Below, one piece after another: positions 45,554-57,640 of a stretch of 64,000 bases of DNA. The DNA is from Podospora pseudoanserina (taxonomy: Eukaryota > Ascomycota > Sordariomycetes > Sordariales > Podosporaceae). The position numbers and the translations under genes were made by a program. The notes under the pieces were generated by a model, which had not been told where the DNA came from, did no database searches, and worked only from the letters and a program-made list of their open reading frames with translations. Where the stretch lies: positions 124,001 to 188,000 of the forward strand of contig NW_026946672.1 of NCBI RefSeq assembly GCF_035222485.1, read 5' to 3'. Positions within the stretch are counted from its first letter, which is position 1. Every line of letters begins with the position of its first letter.

Positions 45554-47257
45554 CTACTTCCTCTTCTTAGTGGTAGTAGCAATGATCCTCTTCTTCTTCG
45601 CCTTGGGTATCTTCTCGGCCCTCTTGGCTCTCTTCTCCTCCTTGACCGTTTGCTTGTGCTGCCTCTTCTCGTCTTTGTCCTCATGCTTTTTTCCTCTTGG
45701 CGGGCCCTTGTCAAATATGCTTTGGTCGATCTCACTGCTCTCTGACCTGTCATCACCGTCCGCCGTAGTGCCATCTTCTGAGTCCTCTTCTGAGCCCTCT
45801 TCTGCGGCCTCCGGTTTCACGGAAACTGTATTGGCAAGCATGCTGTTGTAGACTAGCTGCTCAACGGGCATTTCGGCATCCCGTTCCATATCGTAGACCT
45901 CGTCCAGGGTTCGGGGGATGAACTGGTTGCGGAAGACTTCGACATCAACTTCCTCGGTCGCGGCATCCTGGATGGAAGGGCGGGTCTCGTAGAGTTGCTC
46001 GATGGCCTCGGAAAGCTCTGGCTCCTCGACAGGACCATCGATCGCCGTGATGAAGTCAAATATGGCGCGGTCCTGGAGGGTGTCAACACCTTTGCGGCGG
46101 AAAAAATCGCCCACATTCTTGATGTCCATGCGCAAGAACTCGAGGGCACGCGGGTGCTCGTGCTCGACTGACTGCGAGACGTCGATAATGTACAGCTTGT
46201 TCTTGTCATAGAGGATGTTGTACTCGCTCAGATCGGCATGTACCAGGTTGCAGACCCTGAAAAGACGGCGCATGATGCCCAAGAGCTGGATGTACACAGG
46301 CCTCCATGGGTTTTCGGTGCCCTCATCGGAAAGAGTTGCATCCCGCAGTCTTGGGTAGGCATAACCCCGTTTATTTCCCAGGAACTCCATCACCAAGACG
46401 TGAGACTTGAGCTCCAGAGGTTCTGGGCATGGAATGCCGGCAGCATGCAGACGCTTCAAGTTGCGGAACTCCTTCTCGGCCCATTGTTTGACCATCTCCC
46501 GGTTGTTCTTCTTATTGGCACCTCTCTTGAACCTATGCTCGCCTGTAATGTACCTTTCTCTGTCCTTGAAGACGAGAATGGCGGTCTTGTAAATCTTGAT
46601 GGCGCGGTGCAAGGGGCGGGTTCCATCCAGGGGATCCAACACGGCACCGTAAACGTTGGCCTCCTTGCCTGTGCTGATGGCACCGTGCACCTCGCTGACA
46701 ATACCGCGGCTGATCATCTTGAGCAGAATCATGCGTGTGCGCTGGTCCATCACCAACTCGTTGGTGGCGCGGTCGGCCTTGTCCTTGTCCTTGTCCTTGT
46801 CCTTGACCTCGCCCGTGCGGTCATCTCCGTTCCAGAAGTCGTCGTCATCGATTATAAGATCGGTCTTGAGCTTCCTTGCGTGCTTTGCCAGTTCGGAATC
46901 GAGGTCGTCAAGGTGGTTCGAGTTGTTGGCCTTTGGCTTCTGGGCGTTGGAGCGGGGGAGAGCTGTGGGTGCTCCATTGTTGGCGCCTTGAAGCTGACGC
47001 TGGCGGTTGACCTGTTTGGTGATGTCGCCCGAGTTACCTTCGCCACCCTCCAGGTAATCATCGTCGAGTTCGTCGCTGTAGGCCACATCATCATCGCTGT
47101 CTTCCCACAGGTACTCGTCGACACCACGCGGGGCAGCATTGGCGAGCTCAGTGGGGATGGGCTCAGTCGGAGCATAGCCTTGGTTTGGCTGGTAGGTATA
47201 GGGCGGCTGGTGCGGCGCCGCACTTCCGGGTGTTACTGGCTCCGAGGAAGACATCAT
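45554..47257 (-). CDS. RIO1: RIO1 family atypical serine kinase/ATPase
   Basis: RIO1 is a conserved kinase-like ATPase needed for the last steps of 40S ribosome subunit maturation in the cytoplasm. The first 180 residues are acidic and low-complexity. They include a KDKDKDKDK run encoded by a hexamer repeat. The RIO domain is complete: GIVSEVHGAISTGKEANVYGA (P-loop), RAIKIYKTAIL (catalytic Lys), VLVMEFLGNKRGYAYPRLRD, LVHADLSEYNILY (catalytic loop) and LYIIDVSQSVEHEHP (metal-binding Asp). The C-terminal tail is acidic, then very Lys-rich (KKKRIIATTTKKRK), consistent with nuclear or ribosome association. I chose the ATG at 47257 (MMSSSEPV) because the 58-residue upstream extension from 47431 resembles leader sequence. 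The gene is intronless. Confidence 0.95.
   Translation of the reverse strand: MMSSSEPVTPGSAAPHQPPYTYQPNQGYAPTEPIPTELANAAPRGVDEYLWEDSDDDVAYSDELDDDYLEGGEGNSGDITKQVNRQRQLQGANNGAPTALPRSNAQKPKANNSNHLDDLDSELAKHARKLKTDLIIDDDDFWNGDDRTGEVKDKDKDKDKADRATNELVMDQRTRMILLKMISRGIVSEVHGAISTGKEANVYGAVLDPLDGTRPLHRAIKIYKTAILVFKDRERYITGEHRFKRGANKKNNREMVKQWAEKEFRNLKRLHAAGIPCPEPLELKSHVLVMEFLGNKRGYAYPRLRDATLSDEGTENPWRPVYIQLLGIMRRLFRVCNLVHADLSEYNILYDKNKLYIIDVSQSVEHEHPRALEFLRMDIKNVGDFFRRKGVDTLQDRAIFDFITAIDGPVEEPELSEAIEQLYETRPSIQDAATEEVDVEVFRNQFIPRTLDEVYDMERDAEMPVEQLVYNSMLANTVSVKPEAAEEGSEEDSEDGTTADGDDRSESSEIDQSIFDKGPPRGKKHEDKDEKRQHKQTVKEEKRAKRAEKIPKAKKKRIIATTTKKRK
46778..46806. repeat. Hexamer repeat within RIO1
   Basis: CCTTGT-type units repeat in tandem on the plus strand, encoding a Lys-Asp run in the acidic N-terminal region of RIO1. 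This could vary in copy number between strains. Confidence 0.75.
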
Positions 47258-48102
47258 GGACGGCAGGACTTTGAGATATACGAACTGTCGCAGAGGCAGG
47301 GTAGTTGGGGAGCACGGCGATGAAATGATAGATTGGTGGCGGTTGGAAGTTTTTGGTGGGGCGGACGCTCTTATCTTATCGGCGGACCGCGGGGTGGTTG
47401 CCTGCCAGGTCCGGGTGCTGCGATGCAGCAAGGACGATGCTCAATTGAGAACACGCTCGTTTATAAGGACTGCAGCAGGATGAATCAAGGTCAAACCGGG
47501 CCACACTTCAAAAGTGACATAAAGTCAAAATAAATCCAAAGCCAGATTCTAAGAGAATCAGCCAGCGTTCAGTCGCCAGAGATGACCCCATCATTTCTGG
47601 CGTCTATCATCATGAACCGTCGATTACCACTGGCAAAACATTAGCATTCACCACCAAACCTTCATCATCCCATCTAGGACGACAGGAACCTGTCGATCAA
47701 GGGACAGTAACACGTCTATCTCGGGCTACTGCCGAAGGTAGCGCCATGGCCGGTAGGTACAGTACATAGAGATGAAGCACGCGTAAGTGGAATCCAACAC
47801 AGATGGACGGTGTAGGTGGCAGACTTACTTGGCTCGTGCGTCCCCTGCTATCGCCGGCGATAAGCTATTGACAACACCCACGGACGGCTGCAACACCGAC
47901 AAGGCTCCAGAGTCAAAGCTCCAGACATTCAGCTGCTCATCAAGACAGGGCAGAAGTCTTGTGGGAAGTCCCCTTCTTTCTCCACCATCATCAACAAAGA
48001 TGCCGAGACCCGCGGGCTGCATCTGCTCTCCTGTTTCCGTCACCACAACACCCTTCCCAGCCTAGCACTTGACGTACCCGACTTCCAGGTTGCCCCAATC
48101 CA
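47258..48102. promoter_or_regulatory. Divergent promoter region between RIO1 and ATG17
   Basis: Start codons of two head-to-head genes are separated by 845 bp. No third gene is supported: a plus-strand ORF at 47787-48065 is probably ATG17 leader sequence. I cannot name a binding site with confidence. Confidence 0.45.
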
Positions 48103-49656
48103 ATGGCATCTCCCGGCTCAGCCTCGTCAACAGGCGCACCTTTGCGGCCGATATCAACCCAAGGCCAAAAGCTACCACCGTCAAGCTTCGATGCCGATAA
48201 TGTTCCTGTCGAGGTGCTGGTCAAGCATTTGCTTGCCGCGAAGCAGTCGCTCTCTTCCATGGCGCTTGTGCTTCGCGCCAACGGCCTTTCCACCCATGCC
48301 CGCCAGATGCACGAGGAGTCGGTTGTCCTGAGCGCGCAGACGGCCTTCTTGCGCAGTGGCATCAACGACCAGATCTTCATCCTGCGACAAGTGCGCCGAA
48401 AGATGGTTTCCGTCTATAACAGCGGGCGCAAGGATTTCGACCGGCTTATCCGGGCGCTGGACGGCGTCAATGGCCGGCTCGAGAAGACCATCCAGATGCT
48501 TCGTGATACGGTTGTGGAGCCTGCATTCCGCCCTCCAGGTGAAGAGACCAGGTCGTTGATAGACTTTGTCGATGAGGGCCAGGTTGACATACTCCGAGAA
48601 TCCTTGAAATCTAGCATAGCCGAGCTCAAAGTATGATGCCATCTGTTGCTCTGATATCCTTTCTCCCTGTCCCGGTCACTAATGGTTGTCCTTGTGTAGG
48701 CCGCGCAAACCTCTTTCGACGGCGACCTCCTCCGGTTCGAAGACGATTTACGTTTTCTCAACAAACGTCTTCCGTGCGCGTCCTCGAACCCCTCCCCGTC
48801 TTCCTCGAGCTCCCACAACCAGATGCCCCAGCTCTTGGGCCAGCTCTCCGACCTCTCGCATTCCATGGCACAGCATCTCAGCTCCCTAACTCAGCATTTC
48901 GACATGTGCGTTACTGCTGTCCGGTCAACCGAGGGGGGCGCCGCTCTTGCTCGTCGCAGAGCCGCAGAAACAACCGAGGACAGCGGAGATCCCGTCTCCA
49001 TCTCCGGCGTAATTACAGAGCAGGAATCTCGCATGGCCGAGCTTGAGCCAATGGATCCCCACGAGAGGGCCGAGATAATACAAGTCGTCTTGGAAGATTC
49101 GCCTCAGGTGGAGGAAGTTGTTTCGGACATACAGAATGTGCTGCAGCGCATGGAGGACGTCTTCGGAGCACTGAAAGACCAAGCCGACACGATTCGCGCC
49201 GAACATGTGTCTACTGTCAATGCGTTCGCACTGCTGGAGGATATCGGAGCCAAACTGCCGAGTTATGTTGGTGCCGAGGACGAATTTGTACAACGTTGGG
49301 AGGGAGAAAAGGAAACAATCTTTGAAAAGATGGATGAGATGGAGCGCCTGAAGGAGTTTTATGAGGGGTACTTGACTTCCTATGACCGACTGAAGGAGGA
49401 GGCAGACAGACGAAGGGTTGTAGAGGACAAGATTGCCAATACCTGGCGCAAGGCGAAGGAGATTGTGGATGATTTGCTAAGAGCGGACCAGGCGAAGCGA
49501 GAGCTCTTCCGGCAGGAAGATGGAGAGTTCCTGCCTACGGATCTATGGCCAGGAATGAACGACCCGCCCAAACGATGGGAGGTTGTGCCGGTGGAAGAGG
49601 AGCCAAGCACGCCTCGACCTGTCAAGGCACAACCGAATGTGATGAGGAATAGCTAA
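48103..49656 (+). CDS. ATG17: Autophagy scaffold protein ATG17
   Basis: Exon 1 (48103-48630) and exon 2 (48700-49656) are joined across a 69-nt intron, giving about 494 residues. ATG17 is the elongated coiled-coil scaffold that dimerises and recruits ATG1/ATG13 and other factors at the phagophore assembly site. The sequence is almost entirely alpha-helical. The N-terminal helix VEVLVKHLLAAKQSLSSMAL is followed by the conserved HARQMHEESVVLSAQTAFLR and by FILRQVRRKMVSVYNSGRKD. The second exon continues with SFDGDLLRFEDDLRFLNKRL. A C-terminal helical region (EEVVSDIQNVLQRMEDVFGAL, FYEGYLTSYDRLKEEADRR) follows, and a short Pro-rich tail ends the protein. Size and motif order match filamentous-fungal ATG17. 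Confidence 0.93.
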
Positions 49657-50284
49657 GATTTTGCTTTTGGTTTATTCCAGATATTGTTTTTTAAGCGGGG
49701 AGAATGGTATCTCAAGTAGCTAGGCGTTGGTTGGGTGTTGGTTTCGGGATACCCAGACTTGTATCTTTTTTTGTTATCAACAGGGCCAGTGATAGGAGAT
49801 CTGTGATAATACCTACGAAACATGCTGTCTTTAATCTGACTTCCTTGTCGCTACACAAGTTTACACGCGTCGGACAGTTGAACGTCTTGAGGAAGGACAA
49901 AGTCATCTTGGCTTATACTCAGGAGTGGATCTCTAGCAAATATTGATGCGACTGATAAGAGACGGGACCACAGTGTATTCAGGGTCTCATATTGGAAGTT
50001 GCAGACGCTTTGCATGGAACTGCTGCTAATACTTGCCAGAGAGGCCTATGAACTTGCTATACTCCGCCAAATCCTTTGCCATACACTATTAACACTCTCA
50101 TCATGCCTTTCTTGATGTGCGTGACTGGGTGGGTGACGTTGAATTGTGGGGGCACAGAGAGTATATGGACAGCATCCAAACTCAAGTGGAGCCAATGCCA
50201 ACCCAAACGCTCGGGTCGAAACATGCATGGCGAAGGTCTTGGCGGCTGGTTCCACCAAAAGGTTGCTGTCGGAAATTTCCAAAA
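49657..50284. other. 3' flank of ATG17, no gene
   Basis: This holds the ATG17 3' untranslated region and spacer up to a sharp drop in GC content. Short ORFs on both strands near 50046-50335 have no protein character. Confidence 0.5.
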
Positions 50285-51375
50285 CTTCCAGAACGGTATA
50301 GTAATTAAAAAGAAGGATTCTTTTTTTAAAGGCATTCTAACCCTGGCTTTTTCCTATTTTTTTGCTTTAGCACCTTTTTTACCTCAGCAAATTCAGCTTA
50401 AAAGCAATATCTATATACTACGAAGATTAAACTTTTAGCATATACTATAACAGAAAATACTTTAAATAAAAAAAGTTTACTTTTAATAAAAATTATAGTA
50501 AATTTATAAATATTTTCTTTTACTTTTTAATTAGCGGCTTTTTAAAGTACTTTTCTTAATTATATAATATTTATCAATTACTGAGAATTATAATAGTAAT
50601 AATCATTAAAAGTGTGACGAAACCCTATCTAAAACCTCTGAAAGGGATACTAGTTGAAAGCACTTTTGAACAATCCTGGTTCGGTACAGCTAAACAGTGT
50701 ACAACAATGGCTTGTCTCAATCACAATAGTCTGAATACCAACGATTGTGACTTGTATTGCATACTGCGGAACTGTCTATCTACACCAGCCAGTTCCTCCG
50801 TATGTATAGACCTTGGGACCCTGAAGTACTTATCCTGCTATTGAAATGGTGAGAAAACACACAAATACAACCAAGACACCACAAATATACCCTCAACAGG
50901 TCCCTGAATAAATACACCTGCGTGACAGTGGCTCGCTCGCAGGCCGCACTTCACGCAGGACAATGAAAAGACACTATGGGCTCGCAGGCCACATAATAAG
51001 CACCGGAATAGCCTGATCAGAGGGCCAGAATTGCCTGCACGCCTGCAAGGCTTAAAACACTAAGAAACAAAAGTCGATGTCCTGTCTAAAATAGAATGTC
51101 CGAAGCAGACCGCTTATATACATGACCCCTGAACTCTCGAATTCTCCGAGAGCCCCACTTTCTCACCCCTCTGATCAGAAAGAGGTTAGGCCTGTAGCTG
51201 CACCCCAAACTAATATAAAAATAATAGAAGTAATAATGAAAATATAAGATTTCGTGAGTTTGTTACGTTATTGTTAAGCTAGTTAATAAAGTTAAAAAAA
51301 CAAGCCCTATCTATAAGAGGGCTAGTGATAACGTGGTAAAAGTAGTAATTTCAATAAAGTTCCAATCATAATACC
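50285..51375. mobile_element. AT-rich, RIP-like repeat relic
   Basis: Two A/T-dominated blocks (about 50285-50610 and 51200-51375) enclose a segment of more balanced composition (about 50613-51190). The blocks are full of TA dinucleotides and no ORF survives. This is the classical appearance of a repeat inactivated by repeat-induced point mutation. The middle segment begins TGTGACGAAACC and carries a TATA-like TTATATAC at about 51113 and a repeated GCTCGCAGGCC. That could be a solo LTR, but I found no clear terminal inverted bases with a target-site duplication. Family assignment is not possible from this window alone. Confidence 0.6.
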
Positions 51376-51710
51376 CCCTAGTCGGAACCCACTGGCGCCC
51401 AAAGCCCCCGTCCTGACAAAGCTGTGGAAACAAGAGCATGGGTAAGAGATGCTGAGCTCTCTTTCAGCCGCAGACTACTAATGGCTCGTCAACCATGACC
51501 TCGAGGCTTGTCCCGACACGGTGCATCTGGGCGCCCTCACTTTATCCCGTCCATGCCTACTTATTGAAAACGGATGGCGTATGGACCGTGTTCACGTCGG
51601 GCAGCCAGTCGGCCAGACTGGACATAAAGGCCCTTTTTACTGCTCTTTGACGCGTAATTCTTCCACCGCTAATCTCATCCCCTTCTTGTTGACTACCCCT
51701 GACATCCATC

Positions 51711-53397
51711 ATGGCGGCAGCACCATGTTTCCCGGCGATACTGACGCCCTTGCCAGCTCCAACAACAGATCGAATCGACATTGCCCCCCTGAGAGCCATG
51801 CTTCGACGGCAATATGACAATAAGACCATGACCACCACTTCCGGGGCGGCGACCACCGCCATGACAATAGTAATTACCACAGACGACAACCATTCTTGCA
51901 CTGTTAGCCAACTGTCCCAGTCAACCTTCACGCCACTGTTCTAATGCCTAGGAACAGAGCTTCAATGGCTTCTCTACCTGCAGCTCAGCAGGTGATTACG
52001 GGGCTTGTTTTGCCAGCTCCTCCACAGATCACTGTAACTTCAATAACGGCATACAGTATCTTGAGTGCGTCTCCGTTGCCCTTGCTACGTCCAGCTGTTG
52101 GGGAGCGGTAGGCGGTGAGCCTAACTGGGAGGCCTACGAACAGTCCTGGTTCCAGACTGCATGCCCAACACCTCCCAGCAGTGTGATGGCACAGCTACCT
52201 CAGCCGTATGCTCCTTATTTGTTCCCGGAATGTTCAACCTGAATCGCTGACAGGAAACAGTTCAACAGTTCAACTCGAACTAAGCCCCGTCTCAACCATA
52301 ATTCCCCCTGGACCCATTACTGCATCCCCACTCCCTATAGCCCCGAGCATCATCCCAGGCGAAGGGCCACCCTTGCTCGAAGGCGACTGCACCGCGACTT
52401 CATTCTCCATGATACAAGGTGATGACAAGGTGTTTTATGTTCCTTTCATCGGCTGCGACAACTTGAGACCGGAGTGTTGTCCATTCAGTGGTCGCACAGT
52501 GGCCGTTGCTGATGGCAGCAAACAACAAGCGAACCGTATGCCGGCCGTTCCCGGGCAGTTTCCATAACCTCAGTCAGGAGACACTGCGAAATTGGTGAAA
52601 TGTCCTATGGACTATTACAGCGTTCCTGGAGGATTATATTGCCCAAAGTGAGTTGGCAAACCTTTTAGTCTGTCTTCAACGGTTATATCAACAGCGAGGC
52701 CCAGCGGTTACTTCAAGTTCACATTTACCTTGGCCATTGCAACCCCTTTTTTCAGCTCCTTGATTGAAAAGGCCTCCCCGCCTGTGATAACGGCAGGTGA
52801 CGCGAAGAACCCCGCCAACTCTGATTTGCCGACGTCGGCAATCTTAAATGCGGTCTGGGCGATGGGGTATAGCCTTGGGGTGTCACAGGCAGGAGGCTCC
52901 AACGGCGGATTGGGGTTGGAGTTGGGATGCTAGTCCTACTTGGAGCCTTGGTTGCGTTTACACTGGTGAGTCATAAAAAGAAGAAGAGGGAGGCTTAACG
53001 TTTTATTGGTCCAACTGTGGCACCAGGTGGAGGAGGGATGGCATACCAGTCTGGGTATCATGCTCCACCGGGCAGTCCGCCACCTGCCTCAACTGCTTCA
53101 CCAGCAGGAAGTCCAGGCCCCAAGTACGCAGGGATAGTATCATCACAATACGCCCCCAGTGCTGTCACTGCTGTTGCTAGTGGCGGCGGTAGGTACTCGG
53201 ATTACGGAAAACCTGAGAATGAAGGAGCAGGAGGATGGCAAGAGCAACGACCTCTTTATCCGTCTCAGCCTGCGTATGGGCATGGGTGGCAACAACATCC
53301 AGTTTCTGATGGACACACACATCAATGGGAATGGCAACGTGAACAACACCAGCAACAAGGGCACACTTATGAACCATATCGTCGATACCAACTAGAA
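51711..53397 (+). pseudogene. Single-pass membrane protein with cysteine-rich ectodomain, broken by stop codons
   Basis: A protein can be read through several exons. The N-terminal segment ends DDNHSCT. A Cys-rich domain follows (FNGFSTCSSAGDYGACFA, DHCNFNNGIQYLECVSVALA, WFQTACPTPPSS), then a Pro-rich part, then LVKCPMDYYSVPGGLYCPK. A membrane helix (MLVLLGALVAFTL) with a basic stop-transfer SHKKKKREA comes next, and a Gly/Pro/Gln-rich cytosolic tail ends at 53397. Two stops interrupt otherwise good frame: TAA at 52565-52567 and TAA at 52996-52998. Both would be Gln (CAA) after a single reversal of a C-to-T change in CpA context. The stretch 52695-52925 cannot be put in frame with the helix and is probably also damaged. 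The layout resembles fungal cell-surface sensors. An intact paralogue elsewhere is likely. Confidence 0.65.
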
Positions 53398-53875
53398 TGA
53401 CACTGTTTCTCAGTTCCTTGGCGCTTTGAGCACCATGGTCTCATATATGAAAGCCCGGACGGACGGAACATGGTCTTAGGAATGAATAGTCACAAAAACT
53501 TGTTGAATGACATTCAGTCGCCCTTCCTTCCCACATTCCTGTCAGCAGTTTGAAATGGGCGTAAGAGTGGAGCCTCCACTTCTGCCATCCAAGAGCTTCG
53601 TGATCCTTTTCAAGCACTTCGCGAGCCAACGTCATGCACCAACATTACAACCTGTTGGTTGCAGCCAAGAAGCCAACTCGGACCGCACTGCCAATAAGCT
53701 GATTAATGTTGATGACAAAACAGGATTTCACTAACGGAAGCTTCTTGATCCTCTTTCTCGATTTTATAAAGGTGTAATTTTCCAGGTGTCAGCGGACTAT
53801 AGCGTTCCACTTCCACTCTTTAGTGAACTTCCTTGCCTAGCCTGTCAGCAAGGCCATAAGGCACATCTTTCCAAC
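53398..53875. other. Intergenic, upstream of the RidA gene
   Basis: Non-coding spacer between the broken membrane-protein gene and the RidA gene. No RNA gene or repeat seen. Confidence 0.45.
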
Positions 53876-54402
53876 ATGAACAACTCAGACCCATCTTCCA
53901 AGCCAGTCTTCTTTACTTACCCCGCCCAGGGAGAAGCATTGTCCAACGGGTTCCACTACAGCCAAGCGGTCCGCATTGGAAATCGAATCGAGATATCCGG
54001 CCAAGGTACGTCCATGACTGAGGCCTCTCACTTTGATATAGACATGATCTAACACGAGAGCCGTCCCCGGATTCAGGTGGTTGGGACCCAGCCAGCGGAG
54101 CCATCCCTTCCTCTCTCGCCAAAGAAATCGAGCAGGCATTCTCCAACGTCGAGTTGGCTCTCCAGGCGGCATCTCCCGACCCCAGCAAGAAGATCACCTG
54201 GCGCCAGGTGTATTCGGCTCGCTCTTTCAACACGCCGGCCAGCTTGACAGAGGAAGGCCTTGCAGCTACCGCGGCCGCACTCAAGAAGTTCTGTGGACCA
54301 GACCATCGGCCTCTTCTCACTGCTGTCGGAACACCACAACTTGCGCTCCCGCGAATGAATATTGAGATCGAGGTTGTGGCTTTGGTGGATCTGAATAACT
54401 AA
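53876..54402 (+). CDS. RidA/YjgF/UK114 family protein
   Basis: Exon 1 (53876-54005) and exon 2 (54077-54402) are joined across a 71-nt intron with a GTACGT donor, giving EISGQGGWDPASGAIPSS. The product is about 151 residues, in the range of the trimeric RidA fold. Recognisable features are the N-terminal GFHYSQAVRIGNRIEISGQG, the helix EIEQAFSNVELALQAA, the central WRQVYSARSFN and the C-terminal PRMNIEIEVVALVDL. RidA enzymes deaminate reactive enamines and imines, including those formed by pyridoxal-phosphate enzymes. The canonical RidA motif has an Arg near the C-terminal PR-V-EIE segment, and PRMNIEIE fits that. The substrate is unknown. Confidence 0.88.
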
Positions 54403-55664
54403 ACCATGTGTCGGGCTCAGACAAGGTCCTTACTTGGGGAGGCGAAATAGAAGAGTATACTGTGTGTTTTGAACTGTAGCTTCCAGTCTCCAATGCTCCG
54501 GCTACGAAAACAGATGACAGAGGCGGAGGGGCCATGCTGTATGACAGCATCCTTGGCTGAGTTGTCAACAAGCAGTGAAGCACTTCCAGGGGGAACAGAT
54601 AGATTACTTCCCTATGACACGATAATAAGCAAAGGACAGCTGCGGGTGACAACAGTTTTTGTGTAGGTAAGGTAACTTTACGTTACTGTTCGGAGCAGCT
54701 TGACGCACGGTGGAGGTGGCATTTGCGTGCAGTGCCGATCTATGCAGGCCGCGAGGAACAGGTATTGTTGAAAATAGCTGACACCAAAAAGATCGATGAG
54801 GAATGACCAAATGGTCAAACCGGTGGAGTTTAACGTCTTCAGGGGGGAGCTACGAGATGCACTAATTACCCCGCATCATTCAATGTGAAGTGGAGGAGGA
54901 GCCGAGGCTCGTCGATGACGATTTCTCCATCTGTTATTTGGCCATCAGCCTTGGGAGCTCTCGACTGAGACGAGTACTTACCTAGTAGACGAGCGGCTGG
55001 AAGAAAGTTGGTAAGTTCGGATGAGATGATGACTGGTACATCATAATGATAATAATGATGATGCTGAATTCTGCCAGGCCTAATCGCCGATGCTATGCTT
55101 TGTAATGCAGCTTCGTTTCGAGATCAAAATAAAGTTGGCCGCGGCCCCGCAGTCAACCCCCTTCCCCGCAAAAACTCCAAACTGACGGGCTCGGCGGAGT
55201 TCGACAACAACCGTCTCCAACTGACTGTTTTGATATCAGGATATCACGATATGCTGTGTAGATATACCACCAAATGCTACGAAAATGTCCCCGTGGGCTC
55301 CTACGATGCTACCTAGCACCAACAAGAAGTACGACCGCTCACCTCATGCACTTCATCAATCCCGTCAGGTCCCTTTTGCGCCGGGTTATCTCCGCGTCGG
55401 CAATGACGGCAAGCTCCAAGCTGCTGTTGCTCGACATGGATGTTCAAGTGCTTTTGTTGGTGGGCCAGTGATTGTGCAACTAATTCCTGCATGGAAAGGC
55501 GCAAATCGACTTTAACGCCCCCCTGTCAGTCAAGCTTAATCAAAACGGACCACATGCCCACGCTCTTCATCCCTCTATTTCTTGGCTCCCATCTTCAACT
55601 GAGCCGCAGGAGTCCAGCATGAGACTTTGCATGTTCCATCTTCCCTCACCCCCATTTAGACAAA
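54403..55664. other. 1.3 kb intergenic, promoter of the MFS gene
   Basis: No gene is supported. A trinucleotide microsatellite-like ATAATGATAATAATGATGATG sits around 55043-55063. The right part is the MFS gene's 5' flank. Confidence 0.45.
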
Positions 55665-57640
55665 ATGGATGAAAAGGCCGCCCGCCAAAGCCGAGAGCAA
55701 TCGACATCAGCGCCAGCCACGCTCGCCGCCGAACCGCCATCCTCGGGTTCTAGTGCTTCCTCGGTGGCTCACAAGAGGGAAGCAACTTCTTCTCCAGTTG
55801 GATTACCTCCTCAAAAGTCATTCGACTCTGGAGATGATGGCCAAAGCCGTGCCATCCATCCCGATATCGACCATGAAGAGGCAGAAGCAGCGGATCCTGG
55901 CCATGAGCTTGATGTCGAACTTGGCAGAGTAAGTCCACCTCGCCGCCTTGTATTATGGTGTTAACCTTCCCAGGCGCACGGCATAGAAGACATCAGGCGC
56001 ATCGAAACTCGTGGCAGTGTCAAAAGCAAGGTTTCCCGAGTTTTGAGCGTCGTCAGCCGCCGCAAGGCCAAGGAGCGTGAACGAATCCCCTTCGCCTCCG
56101 TACCCGTCACCAATCTTTACCAAGGCATTGTCGGCTGGGAAGGTCAGGATGACCCATTGATGCCGCTCAACTTTCCTAACCGCAAGAAATACCTTATCCT
56201 CTGCCTGCTCTCAGCCATCACCCTGTTGACACCCTTCGCATCGTCAATTTTGGCCCCGGGTATCACCTATTTGAACCGAGATTTTGAAAATGACAACGAG
56301 ATTGTGGGCGCCATGACAGTTAGCGTGTATCTGCTTGGCTATACTGTCGGTCCATTGTTCCTGGCGCCATTGAGTGAAATATATGGGCGGAGGGTTGTTT
56401 TGAGTGCCGCAAACTGGTTCTTTTGCGCCTGGCAGATTGGTTGCGCCTTGGCGCCGACGATTGAGTCACTAATAGTGTTTCGGTTCCTCGCTGGCGTGGG
56501 TGGTGCTGGATGCTTGGTAAGTCTCGACTTGGGAAAAGACGATGGTCGTGCGCTCGTTGCTGATAACCGACTCTTCCCAGACACTCGGGGCAGGCATCAT
56601 TGCCGACATGTTCAGGACAGATGAAAGAGGATTCGCAATAGGCATTGTAACCTTGGGGCCTTTGATCGGTTGGTGCACGCATTTGGGGTAACGTGGATAG
56701 CAACAGGGTTTGGCTAACTTTGTCTTCAGGCCCAACTGTTGGCCCCGTCATTGGTGGCTTCGTATCTCAAACTATCGGGTGGCGCTGGGATTTCTGGATC
56801 GTGCTGATCATATCCGTCGTGGTATGCGGGCTTACAGAGCTCTTCAACCAGGAAACGAACCCTCGCGTTTTGATTGAGCGGAAGGTGAAGCGGCTCGCCT
56901 CGGAGTCAGGCCGGAAAGATCTGAGGAGCTGTTTTGAGACCGGAGAGCAGATGAGCCAGAAGCGTATTCTTCTCAATGGTCTTGTGCGGCCAACCAAGAT
57001 GCTCTTCCTGTCACCGCTCGTCTTTTTCGTCTCCATTTACATCGCCTTCACCTATGGTACGCTGTATCTGCTCTTCACCACTATTCCCCTCGTGTTCCAG
57101 GAGACTTATGGCTGGAGCATCGGCATAACGGGCCTCATCTACATTTGTCTGGGCATTGGAAACATGTGCGGGTGGGCGGTGGTCACGGCCACCTCAGACA
57201 AGGGTGTTGTTCGGCGTACCAAGCAGAACAACGGGGTGTTCGAACCAGAGATGCGTCTTTCGTTGAGTATATGGGCCAGCACGTTGCTGCCCATCACCTT
57301 CTTCTGGTACGGCTGGACGACACACTATCACACGCACTGGATCGTGCCAGTTATTGCCCTGTTCCCTTTTTCTTTTGGAATCATTGGAATCTTCATCCCT
57401 CTGACGACATACCTCATCGACTGTTATCCAATATACGCTGCATCAGCTATAGCAGCCAACACAGTCGCCCGCAGCTTAGCCGGGATGTTGCTTCCACTTG
57501 CCGGGCCATCCATGTACGAGAATCTTGGATTGGGTTGGGGCAATTCATTACTTGGGTTCATCTGCATTCTCATGATTCCCGTACCGCTATTGCTCGGCAG
57601 GTATGGGGCAAGGTTGAGAAAGATGGGCCTCCAGTTGTAG
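55665..57640 (+). CDS. MFS multidrug/polyamine-type transporter (DHA1)
   Basis: Four exons (55665-55928, 55974-56516, 56581-56668, 56730-57640) join to a protein of about 600 residues. The N-terminal 130 residues are hydrophilic and Ser/Glu-rich. The first membrane half starts at KYLILCLLSAITLLTPFASS and includes the A-like motif LSEIYGRRVVLSAA, and FRFLAGVGGAGCLTLGAGII across the second intron. The antiporter motif C region reads LGPLIGPTVGPVIGGFVSQT across the third. The second half begins MLFLSPLVFFVSIYIAFTYG and ends with GFICILMIPVPLLLGRYG. These are 12-helix proton-drug antiporters of the plasma membrane. Substrate class cannot be assigned. Neighbouring BAHD and P450 genes suggest a link with metabolite export. 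Confidence 0.92.

Noticed and set aside
46238-47323. Plus-strand ORF of 361 codons
   Set aside because: It is antisense to RIO1, whose domain motifs are complete; the ORF is a shadow of that gene's codon usage.
52537-52574. A 38-nt intron that would remove the TAA at 52565
   Set aside because: Removing 38 nt shifts the frame, and the clearly conserved downstream segment with CPMDYY would be lost.
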